Below, one piece after another: positions 1-5,854 of a DNA stretch of 5,854 bases (its first letter is position 1; every line of letters begins with the position of its first letter). Source of the stretch: Pseudomonadota bacterium (GTDB taxonomy: Bacteria; Pseudomonadota; Gammaproteobacteria; Burkholderiales; Burkholderiaceae_C); assembly GCA_023435325.1 (NCBI GenBank), contig JAEYRT010000025.1:1-5854 (forward strand), in the 5' to 3' direction. Under the pieces are notes generated by a model. It searched no databases and was not told the DNA's origin. It worked only from the letters and a program-made list of their open reading frames with translations. The position numbers were made by a program, and so were the translations under genes.

Positions 1-1
1 C

Positions 2-403
2 TACACGCCGTTCGAGCCGCAGGGGGGTCACATCTTCGATACCGTCCTATGGAACGAGGCTGGCGAAATCACGGAAGGCACGCGTGGCAATGTGGCAGCC
101 CTGATTCAGGGTCAATGGGTGACGCCGCCTCTGTCCTGCGGGCTGCTCAATGGCGTAGGGCGCCAGGTCGCACTGGCCGAAGGGCGGGTGACCGAGCGCG
201 TGATTCGGCTCAGCGATCTGCCGGTGGTGCAGCAATGGGCGTTCATCAACAGCTTGCGTGGATGGCTGCCGGCCTGCTGGAGTGGGACTTTGGCGCAACA
301 ACCTCCTAGCGAAGCTTCCCCTGGTGATCGCTCGCACGGTCAGGAGGTGGATGACAGCGGATTGGTACAAAGCCCGGTTGCACGGGCCAGGCCCACAGGC
401 TGA
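2..403 (+). CDS. C-terminal part of aminodeoxychorismate lyase-type domain (probable PabB/PabC fusion), 5' end outside window
   Basis: Partial gene: the frame is open from the first full codon at 2 and stops at TGA 401-403, giving 133 residues. The visible part matches the end of fold-type IV PLP enzymes. FDTVLWNEAGEITEGTRGN (visible residues 12-30) carries the Glu of the E-G-T-R-G-N motif that contacts the cofactor, followed by TPPLSCGLLNGVGR and, near the end, NSLRGWLPA. This pattern is what I know from the lyase half of bifunctional aminodeoxychorismate synthase component I/lyase proteins of betaproteobacteria, which make p-aminobenzoate for folate. The PabB half lies outside the window, so the fusion is inferred. 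A stand-alone PabC or another class IV aminotransferase is possible. After the usual end of the domain (about base 274) there is a 42-residue polar tail with no motif I recognise. The CBS gene starts 45 nt downstream on the same strand. Confidence 0.8.
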   Translation, partial: YTPFEPQGGHIFDTVLWNEAGEITEGTRGNVAALIQGQWVTPPLSCGLLNGVGRQVALAEGRVTERVIRLSDLPVVQQWAFINSLRGWLPACWSGTLAQQPPSEASPGDRSHGQEVDDSGLVQSPVARARPTG

Positions 404-448
404 AATGCCTTTACCTTTACCCGGTGCATTTAACACGAGAGGTGCGTC

Positions 449-889
449 ATGACCACAGTCGCAGAAATTCTGAAATCCAAGGCTGATCCTGCCGTCTATG
501 CTGTTGTTCCTACAGCGACGGTGTATGAGGCATTGCGGCTGATGGCCGATAAAGGCATTGGCTCCCTGCTGGTCAAGGAGGGTGAGAACATCGTCGGCAT
601 CTTCACGGAGCGGGACTATGCCCGCAAGATTGCCTTGATGGGGCGCGCCTCTGCACAAACACCGGTGGCCGAGGTGATGACCGATGCCGTGCTCTTCGTG
701 CATTCCAGCCAGAACAGTGAGGAATGCATGCAGCTGATGACCCGCAAACGCTTGCGTCACCTGCCCGTGGTGGATGAGGGCAAGCTGGTGGGGCTGATCT
801 CCATTGGGGATCTGGTCAACAACATCATCTCGGCCCAGCAATTCACGATCGAGCAGTTGGAGCACTACATCCACGGAGGCAGCCGCTGA
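449..889 (+). CDS. Tandem CBS-domain protein, 146 aa
   Basis: Complete small cytoplasmic protein consisting almost only of two CBS domains, roughly residues 10-67 and 74-132, with no signal peptide or membrane segment. Each repeat ends in the T/S-x-x-D motif typical of adenosine-ligand binding: TERD at 53-56 and SIGD at 118-121. The paired domains probably form a Bateman module that senses an adenine nucleotide or related ligand; the ligand and any partner cannot be read from the sequence. The tail FTIEQLEHYI (132-141) is typical of the widespread stand-alone proteobacterial CBS-pair proteins of about 140-150 residues. The ATG at 449 is supported by a GAGAGG ribosome site (437-442) six bases upstream. 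It follows the PabC-like gene by 45 nt with no clear terminator between, so co-transcription is possible. A strong terminator lies 50 nt beyond its stop. Confidence 0.93.
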   Translation: MTTVAEILKSKADPAVYAVVPTATVYEALRLMADKGIGSLLVKEGENIVGIFTERDYARKIALMGRASAQTPVAEVMTDAVLFVHSSQNSEECMQLMTRKRLRHLPVVDEGKLVGLISIGDLVNNIISAQQFTIEQLEHYIHGGSR

Positions 890-938
890 CCATGTCTGTG
901 TCCGGCACTTGCCAGGGCGTTTCAGACCCGCATCAATG

Positions 939-973
939 AAAAAAGCCATGGACACAAGTCCATGGCTTTTTTT
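939..973. terminator. Bidirectional rho-independent terminator
   Basis: Perfect inverted repeat: GCCATGGAC (945-953) pairs with GTCCATGGC (958-966) around the 4-nt loop ACAA. The stem is extended by six A (939-944) against the T tract 967-973, giving 15 uninterrupted base pairs. Read on + it ends in a T run after the CBS gene; read on - it ends in a T run (complement of the A tract) after the isomerase gene. It sits between two convergent genes, 49 nt past the CBS stop and 13 nt past the isomerase stop, and so probably ends both transcripts. Confidence 0.92.
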
Positions 974-986
974 GGGGTGCCAGGCT

Positions 987-1346
987 TTACAGCTTGCCTT
1001 TGAAATAGCAGGGCTTGTCCATATCGGCAATGTCCACGCTCAGTTGCACTTCCAGGCCATTTTGGGCCGGAATCTGGGCTTTGAGCACTGCGGCGATGCG
1101 GTCGGACAGTTCTTTTTTGACTTCGGGCGTGCGGCCCGCCATCAGGCGCAGTTCCACATGGGCAAAAGCGCGACCTGCGTTGTTCAGGCCAATGCGATAG
1201 TCATTCAGCTTGGCGATACGGGTTTTCACATCGGCTTCATCAGCCACGGTGGCGTGGCTGCAGACGGCGTTGTTCAACGCCTCCATCAGCGTGCCTTCAT
1301 TGACGCCTTGCAGGTTGCTGGTGTATTCCACATGCATATGGGGCAT
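987..1346 (-). CDS. 5-carboxymethyl-2-hydroxymuconate Delta-isomerase-like protein (tautomerase superfamily), 119 aa
   Basis: The protein begins MPHMHVEYT, so removal of Met exposes an N-terminal proline, the catalytic base of the tautomerase superfamily. Compared with the E. coli enzyme of homoprotocatechuate breakdown (HpaF, about 126 aa, starting MPHFIVE), it matches without gaps over the first 50 or so residues and again at FAHVELRLMAGRTPE (61-75). Arg72 (Arg71 after Met removal) is kept. The position of the E. coli arginine at residue 41 (40 after Met removal) is lysine here, with Arg43 nearby. The start is fixed by AAGGAG (complement of 1354-1359) seven bases upstream. The gene follows bioF by only 37 nt with no terminator visible between, and precedes the shared terminator, so it is probably the last gene of the bio transcript. 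No other aromatic-degradation genes are in the window, so the true substrate is uncertain; the family call is firmer than the substrate. Confidence 0.88.
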   Translation of the reverse strand: MPHMHVEYTSNLQGVNEGTLMEALNNAVCSHATVADEADVKTRIAKLNDYRIGLNNAGRAFAHVELRLMAGRTPEVKKELSDRIAAVLKAQIPAQNGLEVQLSVDIADMDKPCYFKGKL

Positions 1347-1383
1347 GGTGTGTCTCCTTGAAATGAGGGGCAGAACTTGGCGC

Positions 1384-2607
1384 TTATTGTGCCTCGGAGG
1401 CGGGCGTTACACGCGGCATTTCCTCCAAGGCGTTGAGCAGTACGGCCACATCGCTTTCCGTGTGCGCAGCCGACAAGGCAATGCGCAGCCGCGCAGTGCC
1501 TGCAGGCACCGTGGGGGGGCGAATGGCAGGCACCCACAGGCCGCGCTGATGCAAGACGTCCATGCACTGCAGCGCTTGCGCGTTGTCGCCAATGATGAGC
1601 GCTTGAATGGGGGTGTCCGAGGGCAGCAATTGCCAGCCAGTACGTGCCAGCAATGGCTGCAAACCGGTGCGCAACTGCGCAATGCGCGCTTGCAGCCGGG
1701 CACGCAAGCTGTCGCCCCGCTCCAGGATCTGCACGCTGGCTTGCAGTGCCCGGGCCAGCAGTGCAGGGGCAGCGGTGGCAAAGGTGTAGCTGCGTGTGGT
1801 CTGCAGCAGCCATTCAATCAGGTCTTCACTGCCTGCGACAAAGCCACCAGCCACGCCTGCTGCCTTGCTGAGCGTGCCCATGTAGAGCACGCGTGGGCTG
1901 GCATTGGCGCCTGTCAGCCCGGCAGCGGCCAGGCTGCCCCGGCCTTGCGGACCGAGGATGCCGAAGCCATGGGCATCGTCCAGCATCAGCAGCGCGTCAT
2001 AGCGCTCGCACAGGGCCAGCAGTGCGGGAATGTTGGCCACATCTCCATCCATGCTGAACACAGCATCGCTGACCACCAGCTTGCGGCGGTTGGGGCAGGC
2101 TGCCAGCAGTTGTTCCAGCGCACTCAGGTCGGCATGGGCAAAGCGCTGGATGCTGGCGCGGGAAAGGCGGCAGCCATCAATCAGGCTGGCGTGGTTCAGT
2201 GCATCCGAAAAAATGGTGTCGCCGGCCCCGACCAAGGCAGGAATGACGCTGGCATTGGTGGCAAAACCTGCATAGAAGTAGAGGGCGCGCGGCAGCTGCA
2301 CGTAGGCGGCAAGCGCTGCTTCCAGTTCGGCATTGGCGGTGCTGTGGCCGCTGACCATGGGGGAGCCGCCTGCTCCCACACCAAACTCCTGTGCTGCTGC
2401 GCGTGCGGCCTCGATCAAGGCTGGGTGCTGGGCCAGGCCCAGGTAGTCATTGCTGCAAAACTGCAGCATGGGCTGCCCATCGACAGTGATGCGCGCATCC
2501 TGCAGCGGTGCCACTTGGCGGCGCGTGCGCAGCAGGTGTCGGTGGCGCAGGACCTGCAATTGCCCGGGCAAGTCTTGCAGCCATGAGGAGTTTGTCCCAT
2601 CTTTCAT
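1384..2607 (-). CDS. bioF: 8-amino-7-oxononanoate synthase (KAPA synthase), 407 aa
   Basis: PLP-dependent alpha-oxoamine synthase that condenses a pimeloyl thioester with L-alanine to give 7-keto-8-aminopelargonate, CoA or ACP and CO2, in the cytoplasm. Family landmarks appear in order: FCSNDYLGLA (50-59), SDALNHASLIDG (134-145) with His139 expected to stack on the PLP ring, SMDGDVANI (185-193), DDAHGFGILG (210-219) with Asp210 and His213 near the cofactor, and the PLP lysine Lys248 in TLSKAAGVAGG. These positions track E. coli BioF His133, Asp204, His207 and Lys236. The length is slightly above the E. coli 384 aa, partly from an insertion before the lysine and a longer tail. The ATG at 2605-2607 overlaps the bioD stop as ATGA and has AAGGAG (complement of 2613-2618) five bases upstream. 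The frame stays open a further 73 codons upstream, but that stretch lies inside bioD and is not coding. The overlap points to translational coupling with bioD. Confidence 0.96.
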   Translation of the reverse strand: MKDGTNSSWLQDLPGQLQVLRHRHLLRTRRQVAPLQDARITVDGQPMLQFCSNDYLGLAQHPALIEAARAAAQEFGVGAGGSPMVSGHSTANAELEAALAAYVQLPRALYFYAGFATNASVIPALVGAGDTIFSDALNHASLIDGCRLSRASIQRFAHADLSALEQLLAACPNRRKLVVSDAVFSMDGDVANIPALLALCERYDALLMLDDAHGFGILGPQGRGSLAAAGLTGANASPRVLYMGTLSKAAGVAGGFVAGSEDLIEWLLQTTRSYTFATAAPALLARALQASVQILERGDSLRARLQARIAQLRTGLQPLLARTGWQLLPSDTPIQALIIGDNAQALQCMDVLHQRGLWVPAIRPPTVPAGTARLRIALSAAHTESDVAVLLNALEEMPRVTPASEAQ

Positions 2608-3278
2608 TGCCACTCCTTGGGCAGTTGCACCTGTATGGCACTGGCCGCTGGTGAGGCCTGCCAGGGAATATCCGCCAGCAGTGGTGCCACCATGTGCTGG
2701 CGCAGATAGGCCATATTGGCCTCTGGCTCCAGCATGTCGGGGTCGATACGGTTGGCGATCCAGCCCGCCAAAGTCAGCCCGCAGGCACGGATGGCATCGG
2801 CCGTCAGCAAGGCATGGTTGATACAACCCAGGCGCATGCCCACCACCAGAACCACCGGCAGCTGCAGTGCCACAGCCAGATCGGCCATGCGCAGCGTGGG
2901 CGACAGGGGCACCTGCCAGCCGCCTGCGCCTTCCACGACGACGGCATCGGCCTGTGCAGCCAGTTGCTGGTAGGCCTGCACAATGGGCGCCAGCTGCACA
3001 GTGACGCCTGCACGCTCGGCAGCGATGTGGGGCGAGACGGGGTCGGGCAAGAGCACGGGGTTGTCCAGCGCAGCAGGCACGGCCAGCGTGCTGGCGGTGC
3101 GCAGTGCCAGGCTGTCTTCGTTGGCCCAGCCTCCATGGCCGTCGGGGGCTGCGCCGGAGGCCACGGGCTTCATGCCCACCACACGTGGGTGGTGCTGCGC
3201 CAGGGCATGCAGCAAGGCGCAGCTGGACATGGTTTTACCGATGCCGGTATCGGTGCCGGTGACAAAGCAAGCAATCAT
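2604..3278 (-). CDS. bioD: ATP-dependent dethiobiotin synthetase, 224 aa
   Basis: Closes the ureido ring of dethiobiotin from 7,8-diaminopelargonate, CO2 and ATP, in the cytoplasm as a homodimer. Visible motifs: P-loop GTDTGIGKT (8-16) with Lys15; GMKPVASG (35-42) with Lys37, which binds the substrate carbamate in the E. coli enzyme; Asp55 for magnesium; VEGAGGW (115-121) with Glu116; SPHIAA (82-87) at the substrate site; LGCINHALLTA (150-160); and Asn176 in IANR for nucleotide recognition. The length matches E. coli BioD (about 225 aa) and all key positions are present. The ATG at 3276-3278 has AGGAG (complement of 3287-3291) eight bases upstream. The gene begins 21 nt after bioA and its TGA overlaps the bioF start by 4 nt, so it is the middle gene of a bioA-bioD-bioF unit. 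Confidence 0.96.
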   Translation of the reverse strand: MIACFVTGTDTGIGKTMSSCALLHALAQHHPRVVGMKPVASGAAPDGHGGWANEDSLALRTASTLAVPAALDNPVLLPDPVSPHIAAERAGVTVQLAPIVQAYQQLAAQADAVVVEGAGGWQVPLSPTLRMADLAVALQLPVVLVVGMRLGCINHALLTADAIRACGLTLAGWIANRIDPDMLEPEANMAYLRQHMVAPLLADIPWQASPAASAIQVQLPKEWQ

Positions 3279-3299
3279 GTTTGGGGCTCCTGAGGCGTA

Positions 3300-4637
3300 T
3301 CAACTCTGCGAGGAATGCTCTGATTCCTGCTGCAAACAATCTTCCAGCGCGGTCAGTGTCTGGCTGGCCAGGTGTTGAACTTCGTCCGCGTTCAACACAT
3401 AAGGTGGCATGCAGTACAGGGTGTGGCCAATGGGGCGCAGCAGCAGGCCACGTGCACGGGCGGCAGCGTGGTAGCGCTGGGCGAAGTGGGGGAGTGTGGT
3501 GTCGATGTCCCAGGCCCAGACCATGCCCAGATGACGGGCATGGCGTACGCGTGGATGCTGGGTGAGTGGAACGAAGGCGGTGCTGAGTTCCTGGGCGAGT
3601 TGGCGATTGGCTTGCAGGCTGTCCAGTTGCTCGAACAGTTCCAGCGTGGCCAACGCCGCACGACAGGCAAGTGGGTTGCCGGTGTAGGAGTGCGAATGCA
3701 AAAACGCACGTGCAGCATCGGTGCCGTAGAAGGCTTGGTATACCGCATCCGTGGTCAGTACGGCAGACAAGGGCAGTGTGCCGCCTGTCAGTCCTTTGGA
3801 CAGGCATACGAAATCCGGTGTGATACCTGCCTGCTGGTGGGCAAACATGCTGCCGGTGCGGCCAAAGCCGGTAGCAATTTCATCCACCACCAAATGCACG
3901 TGGTAGCGGTCACACAGTGTGCGTGCCAGGCGCAAATAAGTCGGGTCATACATCACCATGCCGGCGGCGCATTGGATCAACGGCTCCAGTACCAACGCGG
4001 CGGTTTGCGCGTGGTGCTGCTCCAGCCACGCCTGCAGCGCAGCGGCGGCCCGACAGGCAACATCGGCAGACGTTTCGCCGGGCAGTGCCTGGCGTGCGTC
4101 AGGACTGGGCACGGTGGCAGACAGGCGCACCAGCGGCCCATAGGCATGGCGAAAAACCGGTACATCGGTGACCGACAGCGCACCCACGGTTTCACCGTGG
4201 TAGCCACCAGCCAGGCCGACAAAACCATTTTTCTCGGGTTGACCCAGGTTACGCCAGTAGTGGGCGCTCATCTTCAGCGCCATTTCCGTGGCCGAGGCAC
4301 CATCGCTGCCATAGCTGGCATGACCCAAACCGGTGAGGCTGGCCAGCTTTTCGGACAGCTCCACCACCGGTGCATGGGTGCAGCCCGCCAGCATGACGTG
4401 GTCAAGCTGCCCCAATTGCTCTGCCAATGCCGCCTGGATGTGCGGATGGCTGTGGCCAAACAGGTTGACCCACCAGGAGCTGATGGCGTCCAGATAGCGC
4501 TGACCGTGCGTGTCGTACAGCCAGGGGCCCTGGGCACGTTGCACGGCCAGCAGCGGCTCGGTCTCGTGTCGCTTCATGGGGGTGCAGGGATGCCAGACGG
4601 CAGCCAGGCTGCGGGAGGCCAAGGAAGAAGGGGGCAT
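3300..4637 (-). CDS. bioA: Adenosylmethionine-8-amino-7-oxononanoate aminotransferase (DAPA synthase), 445 aa
   Basis: Class III PLP aminotransferase converting KAPA to 7,8-diaminopelargonate, with S-adenosylmethionine as amino donor in the E. coli enzyme. Numbered from the chosen start: WHPCT (15-19), SSWWVNLFGH (53-62), GSDGAS (110-115) for the PLP phosphate, GGYHGET (144-150) with Tyr146 at the ring, VVDEIATGFGRTG (250-262) with Asp252 on the PLP nitrogen and Arg260 matching E. coli Arg253 (SAM site), the PLP lysine Lys281 in LSKGLTGG, HSHSYTGN (314-321), and Arg401 matching E. coli Arg391. E. coli Tyr17 is Cys18 here and Asp147 is Glu149. The start is uncertain. The ATG at 4635-4637 has GGAG seven bases upstream and gives an N-terminus the same length as E. 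coli BioA. An in-frame ATG at 4659-4661 would add 8 residues (453 aa) but has only a weak, distant AGG. bioD follows after 21 nt. Confidence 0.95.
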   Translation of the reverse strand: MPPSSLASRSLAAVWHPCTPMKRHETEPLLAVQRAQGPWLYDTHGQRYLDAISSWWVNLFGHSHPHIQAALAEQLGQLDHVMLAGCTHAPVVELSEKLASLTGLGHASYGSDGASATEMALKMSAHYWRNLGQPEKNGFVGLAGGYHGETVGALSVTDVPVFRHAYGPLVRLSATVPSPDARQALPGETSADVACRAAAALQAWLEQHHAQTAALVLEPLIQCAAGMVMYDPTYLRLARTLCDRYHVHLVVDEIATGFGRTGSMFAHQQAGITPDFVCLSKGLTGGTLPLSAVLTTDAVYQAFYGTDAARAFLHSHSYTGNPLACRAALATLELFEQLDSLQANRQLAQELSTAFVPLTQHPRVRHARHLGMVWAWDIDTTLPHFAQRYHAAARARGLLLRPIGHTLYCMPPYVLNADEVQHLASQTLTALEDCLQQESEHSSQS

Positions 4638-4644
4638 CAACAAT

Positions 4645-4648
4645 CTCC
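4645..4648 (-). promoter_or_regulatory. Ribosome binding site deciding the bioA start
   Basis: GGAG on the - strand (CTCC on +), seven bases before the ATG at 4635-4637. It lies inside the frame of the longer alternative, whose own ATG at 4661 lacks a comparable site. This favours the shorter 445-residue BioA; only the sequence match supports it. Confidence 0.6.
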
Positions 4649-4713
4649 GTGGCGCAGACATGGCTGCGCCTGGGTGTGGGAGACAGGCCCCCGCACCACG
4701 TACTGATTTACAT

Positions 4714-4760
4714 TTTTCGATAGCTGTCAGCGCTTGTTAAATAAGCGCCAGGCGCTTAAA
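4714..4760. repeat. Palindromic intergenic element between bioB and bioA
   Basis: Three alternating copies of a short motif: AGCGCTT (4729-4735), TAAGCGCC (4742-4749) and GGCGCTTA (4751-4758). The last two form a perfect 8-bp palindrome around A4750. The first can instead pair with the second (GCGCTT 4730-4735 with AAGCGC 4743-4748, 7-nt loop), so two mutually exclusive hairpins are possible. The preceding AT-rich stretch with ATAGCTGTCAGCGCTTG resembles a palindromic sequence I recall as very common between genes in Comamonadaceae. That family link is from memory; the inverted repeats are directly visible. On the - strand the hairpin begins 16 nt past the bioB stop and is followed by TTT rather than a strong T run, so it may also act as a weak terminator or RNA-end stabiliser. 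No convincing promoter for bioA was found in the rest of the 136-nt gap. Confidence 0.65.
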
Positions 4761-4773
4761 AGTCTTGAAATAT

Positions 4774-5805
4774 TCAAGCCGTTGCGGAGTGCAAGCCTCG
4801 CAGCCCCAGCTTGCGCAGCAGCTGGGTATCGGCTTCCACATCCGGATTGCCGGTCACCAGCAGCTTGTCGCCATAGAAAATGGAGTTGGCGCCGGCCATG
4901 AAGCACAGGGCTTGTACGGCTTCGCCCAGCTGTTGGCGGCCTGCAGACAGACGTACGCGCGCCTTGGGCATGGTGATGCGGGCCACGGCAATCACGCGCA
5001 CAAAGTCCAGTGGGTCGACGGGGGCGCTGTCTGCCAGCGGTGTGCCAGGCACACGCACCAGGCTGTTGATGGGTACGGATTCCGGGTAGGGCTGCATATT
5101 TGCCAGTTGGGCAATCAGCCCGGCTCGGTGCACGGGTGCTTCTCCCATACCGATGATGCCGCCGCAGCAAACGCTGATCCCTGCCTCTCGCACGGCCGCC
5201 AGCGTGTCCAACCGATCCTGGTATTGGCGTGTACTGACCACGTCCTGGTAGTACTCCGGCGCGGTATCAAGGTTGTGGTTGTAGTAGTCCAGCCCCGCGC
5301 TGCGCAAGGACTGCGCCTGGTGAGGCTGCAACATGCCGAGCGTGGCGCAGGTTTGTAGGCCCAGGCCCTTTACTGCGGCGATGAGCTCGTTCATCTTCTC
5401 GATGTCACGGTCCTTGGGTGCCCTCCAGGCTGCGCCCATGCAAAAACGGGTGGCCCCGGCCTCTTGCGCAGCCTTGGCAGCACGGGTGACGTCTTTCACG
5501 CTCATCAGCTTTTCGGCTTTGACGCCAGTGTCGAACTCTGCCGACTGCGGGCAGTAGCCGCAGTTCTCCGGACAGCCGCCGGTCTTGACGGACAACAGCG
5601 TGGCCAGTTCGATCTCGCCTTCGGGCCAGTGAAGCCGATGCACGGTCTGGGCACGCAACAGCAATTCCAGGAAAGGCAGCTCCAGCAGGGCCTGGACGGC
5701 CTCAACCGACCAGGAAGGTCCTGCAGCAAATGGGACTGTGTGTGCAGCTTGACGGTGCAGCTGCACTGGCTGCGCAGCCACGGTGATGCACGTGGTGTGA
5801 GACAT
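4774..5805 (-). CDS. bioB: Biotin synthase, 343 aa
   Basis: Radical SAM enzyme that inserts sulfur into dethiobiotin to form biotin, the last step of the pathway, as a cytoplasmic homodimer. Cys78, Cys82 and Cys85 in GGCPENCGYCPQS bind the 4Fe-4S cluster that cleaves SAM. The ligands of the sacrificial 2Fe-2S cluster are all present: Cys122 (FCMGAAW), Cys153 (TCATLG), Cys213 (VCCGG) and Arg285 (VRLSAGR). All seven sit exactly 25 residues later than in E. coli BioB (Cys53/57/60/97/128/188, Arg260), so the core has no net insertion and the protein has an N-terminal extension of about 25 residues. The total is close to the E. coli 346 aa because the C-terminus is shorter. YNHNLDT (175-181) and the GxGE motif GMGE (219-222) fit the TIM-barrel core. 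The ATG at 5803-5805 is chosen over an in-frame TTG at 5818-5820 because of the GAGGAG site between them. It is separated from bioA by 136 nt and may be a separate transcript. Confidence 0.97.
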   Translation of the reverse strand: MSHTTCITVAAQPVQLHRQAAHTVPFAAGPSWSVEAVQALLELPFLELLLRAQTVHRLHWPEGEIELATLLSVKTGGCPENCGYCPQSAEFDTGVKAEKLMSVKDVTRAAKAAQEAGATRFCMGAAWRAPKDRDIEKMNELIAAVKGLGLQTCATLGMLQPHQAQSLRSAGLDYYNHNLDTAPEYYQDVVSTRQYQDRLDTLAAVREAGISVCCGGIIGMGEAPVHRAGLIAQLANMQPYPESVPINSLVRVPGTPLADSAPVDPLDFVRVIAVARITMPKARVRLSAGRQQLGEAVQALCFMAGANSIFYGDKLLVTGNPDVEADTQLLRKLGLRGLHSATA

Positions 5806-5812
5806 GAACTGG

Positions 5813-5818
5813 CTCCTC
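5813..5818 (-). promoter_or_regulatory. Ribosome binding site fixing the bioB start
   Basis: GAGGAG on the - strand (CTCCTC on +) with a 7-nt spacer to the ATG at 5803-5805. An upstream in-frame TTG (5818-5820) overlaps this site and so is not the likely start. Only 36 nt remain upstream in the window (5819-5854); no convincing sigma-70 promoter and no BirA-type inverted repeat is visible in that stretch. Confidence 0.85.
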
Positions 5819-5854
5819 AATCAACGGGTAATGCCATTCATTGTCAGCACAAAA

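Noticed and set aside
404..448. TTTACC direct repeat (410-421) as a promoter or operator of the CBS gene
   Set aside because: Two adjacent 6-nt copies in a 45-nt gap are easily due to chance, and no acceptable -10 box lies at the right spacing.
47..1030. 327-codon open frame on - across the PabC-like and CBS genes
   Set aside because: It covers two well-supported + strand genes and the terminator hairpin, and resembles no family I know.
1210..2586. 458-codon open frame on + opposite bioF
   Set aside because: It is fully antisense to a clear bioF, its translation is rich in Gln, His, Cys and Ala with no domain, and such frames are expected opposite high-GC genes.
2608..2826. N-terminal extension of bioF by 73 codons
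   Set aside because: It lies inside bioD in another frame and has no BioF-like sequence; the ATGA overlap start with AAGGAG is far better supported.
3372..4706. 444-codon open frame on + opposite bioA
   Set aside because: It is antisense to bioA with all its motifs intact; the translation shows no recognisable family and has shadow-frame composition.
4638..4773. Possible sigma-70 promoter for bioA (CTGACA and TGTAAA on the - strand)
   Set aside because: The spacing between the boxes is about 12 nt, too short for a normal promoter, and no better pair was found.
5806..5820. TTG start of bioB five codons upstream
   Set aside because: The TTG overlaps the GAGGAG ribosome site that serves the ATG at 5805, and it has no site of its own.
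5806..5854. BirA-type operator upstream of bioB
   Set aside because: No inverted repeat resembling the E. coli TTGTAAACC half-sites is present in the 49 nt available; it could lie beyond the window.

Overview
The window looks like a GC-rich betaproteobacterial chromosome, most likely family Comamonadaceae (Comamonas/Delftia/Acidovorax-like). This is judged from codon use, protein style (a BioA with a WHPCT motif, a PabB/PabC-type C-terminus ending in NSLRGWLPA) and a palindromic intergenic sequence of a type I associate with that family. The assignment is inferred from memory, not from a search.

Left part, + strand (1-889): the 3' end of a class IV aminotransferase-fold domain, probably the lyase half of a fused PabB/PabC folate-pathway enzyme, followed 45 nt later by a complete small protein made of two CBS domains. 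A perfect 15-bp hairpin with A/T tracts on both sides (939-973) ends this unit and also serves the convergent genes arriving from the right.

Right part, - strand (987-5805), read right to left: bioB, a 136-nt gap with a palindromic element, then bioA, bioD and bioF tightly packed (21-nt gap, then a 4-nt ATGA overlap). After 37 nt comes a small 5-carboxymethyl-2-hydroxymuconate isomerase-like protein. The four bio genes encode the whole ring-assembly branch of biotin synthesis: BioF makes 7-keto-8-aminopelargonate (KAPA) from a pimeloyl thioester and alanine, BioA aminates it to 7,8-diaminopelargonate (DAPA), BioD closes the ureido ring to dethiobiotin, and BioB inserts sulfur. Genes for making the pimeloyl thioester (bioC, bioH or equivalents) and for the ligase/repressor BirA are not in the window. 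All four enzymes look intact, with catalytic residues in place except for known-variable positions in BioA.

No previously undescribed system was found; this is mostly ordinary core metabolism. The points most worth a second look are the BioA active-site variants (which bear on the enzyme's chemistry), the palindromic element separating bioB from bioADF, and the aromatic-degradation-type isomerase at the end of a biotin operon. Long open frames antisense to bioF and bioA are high-GC shadows and are not annotated.
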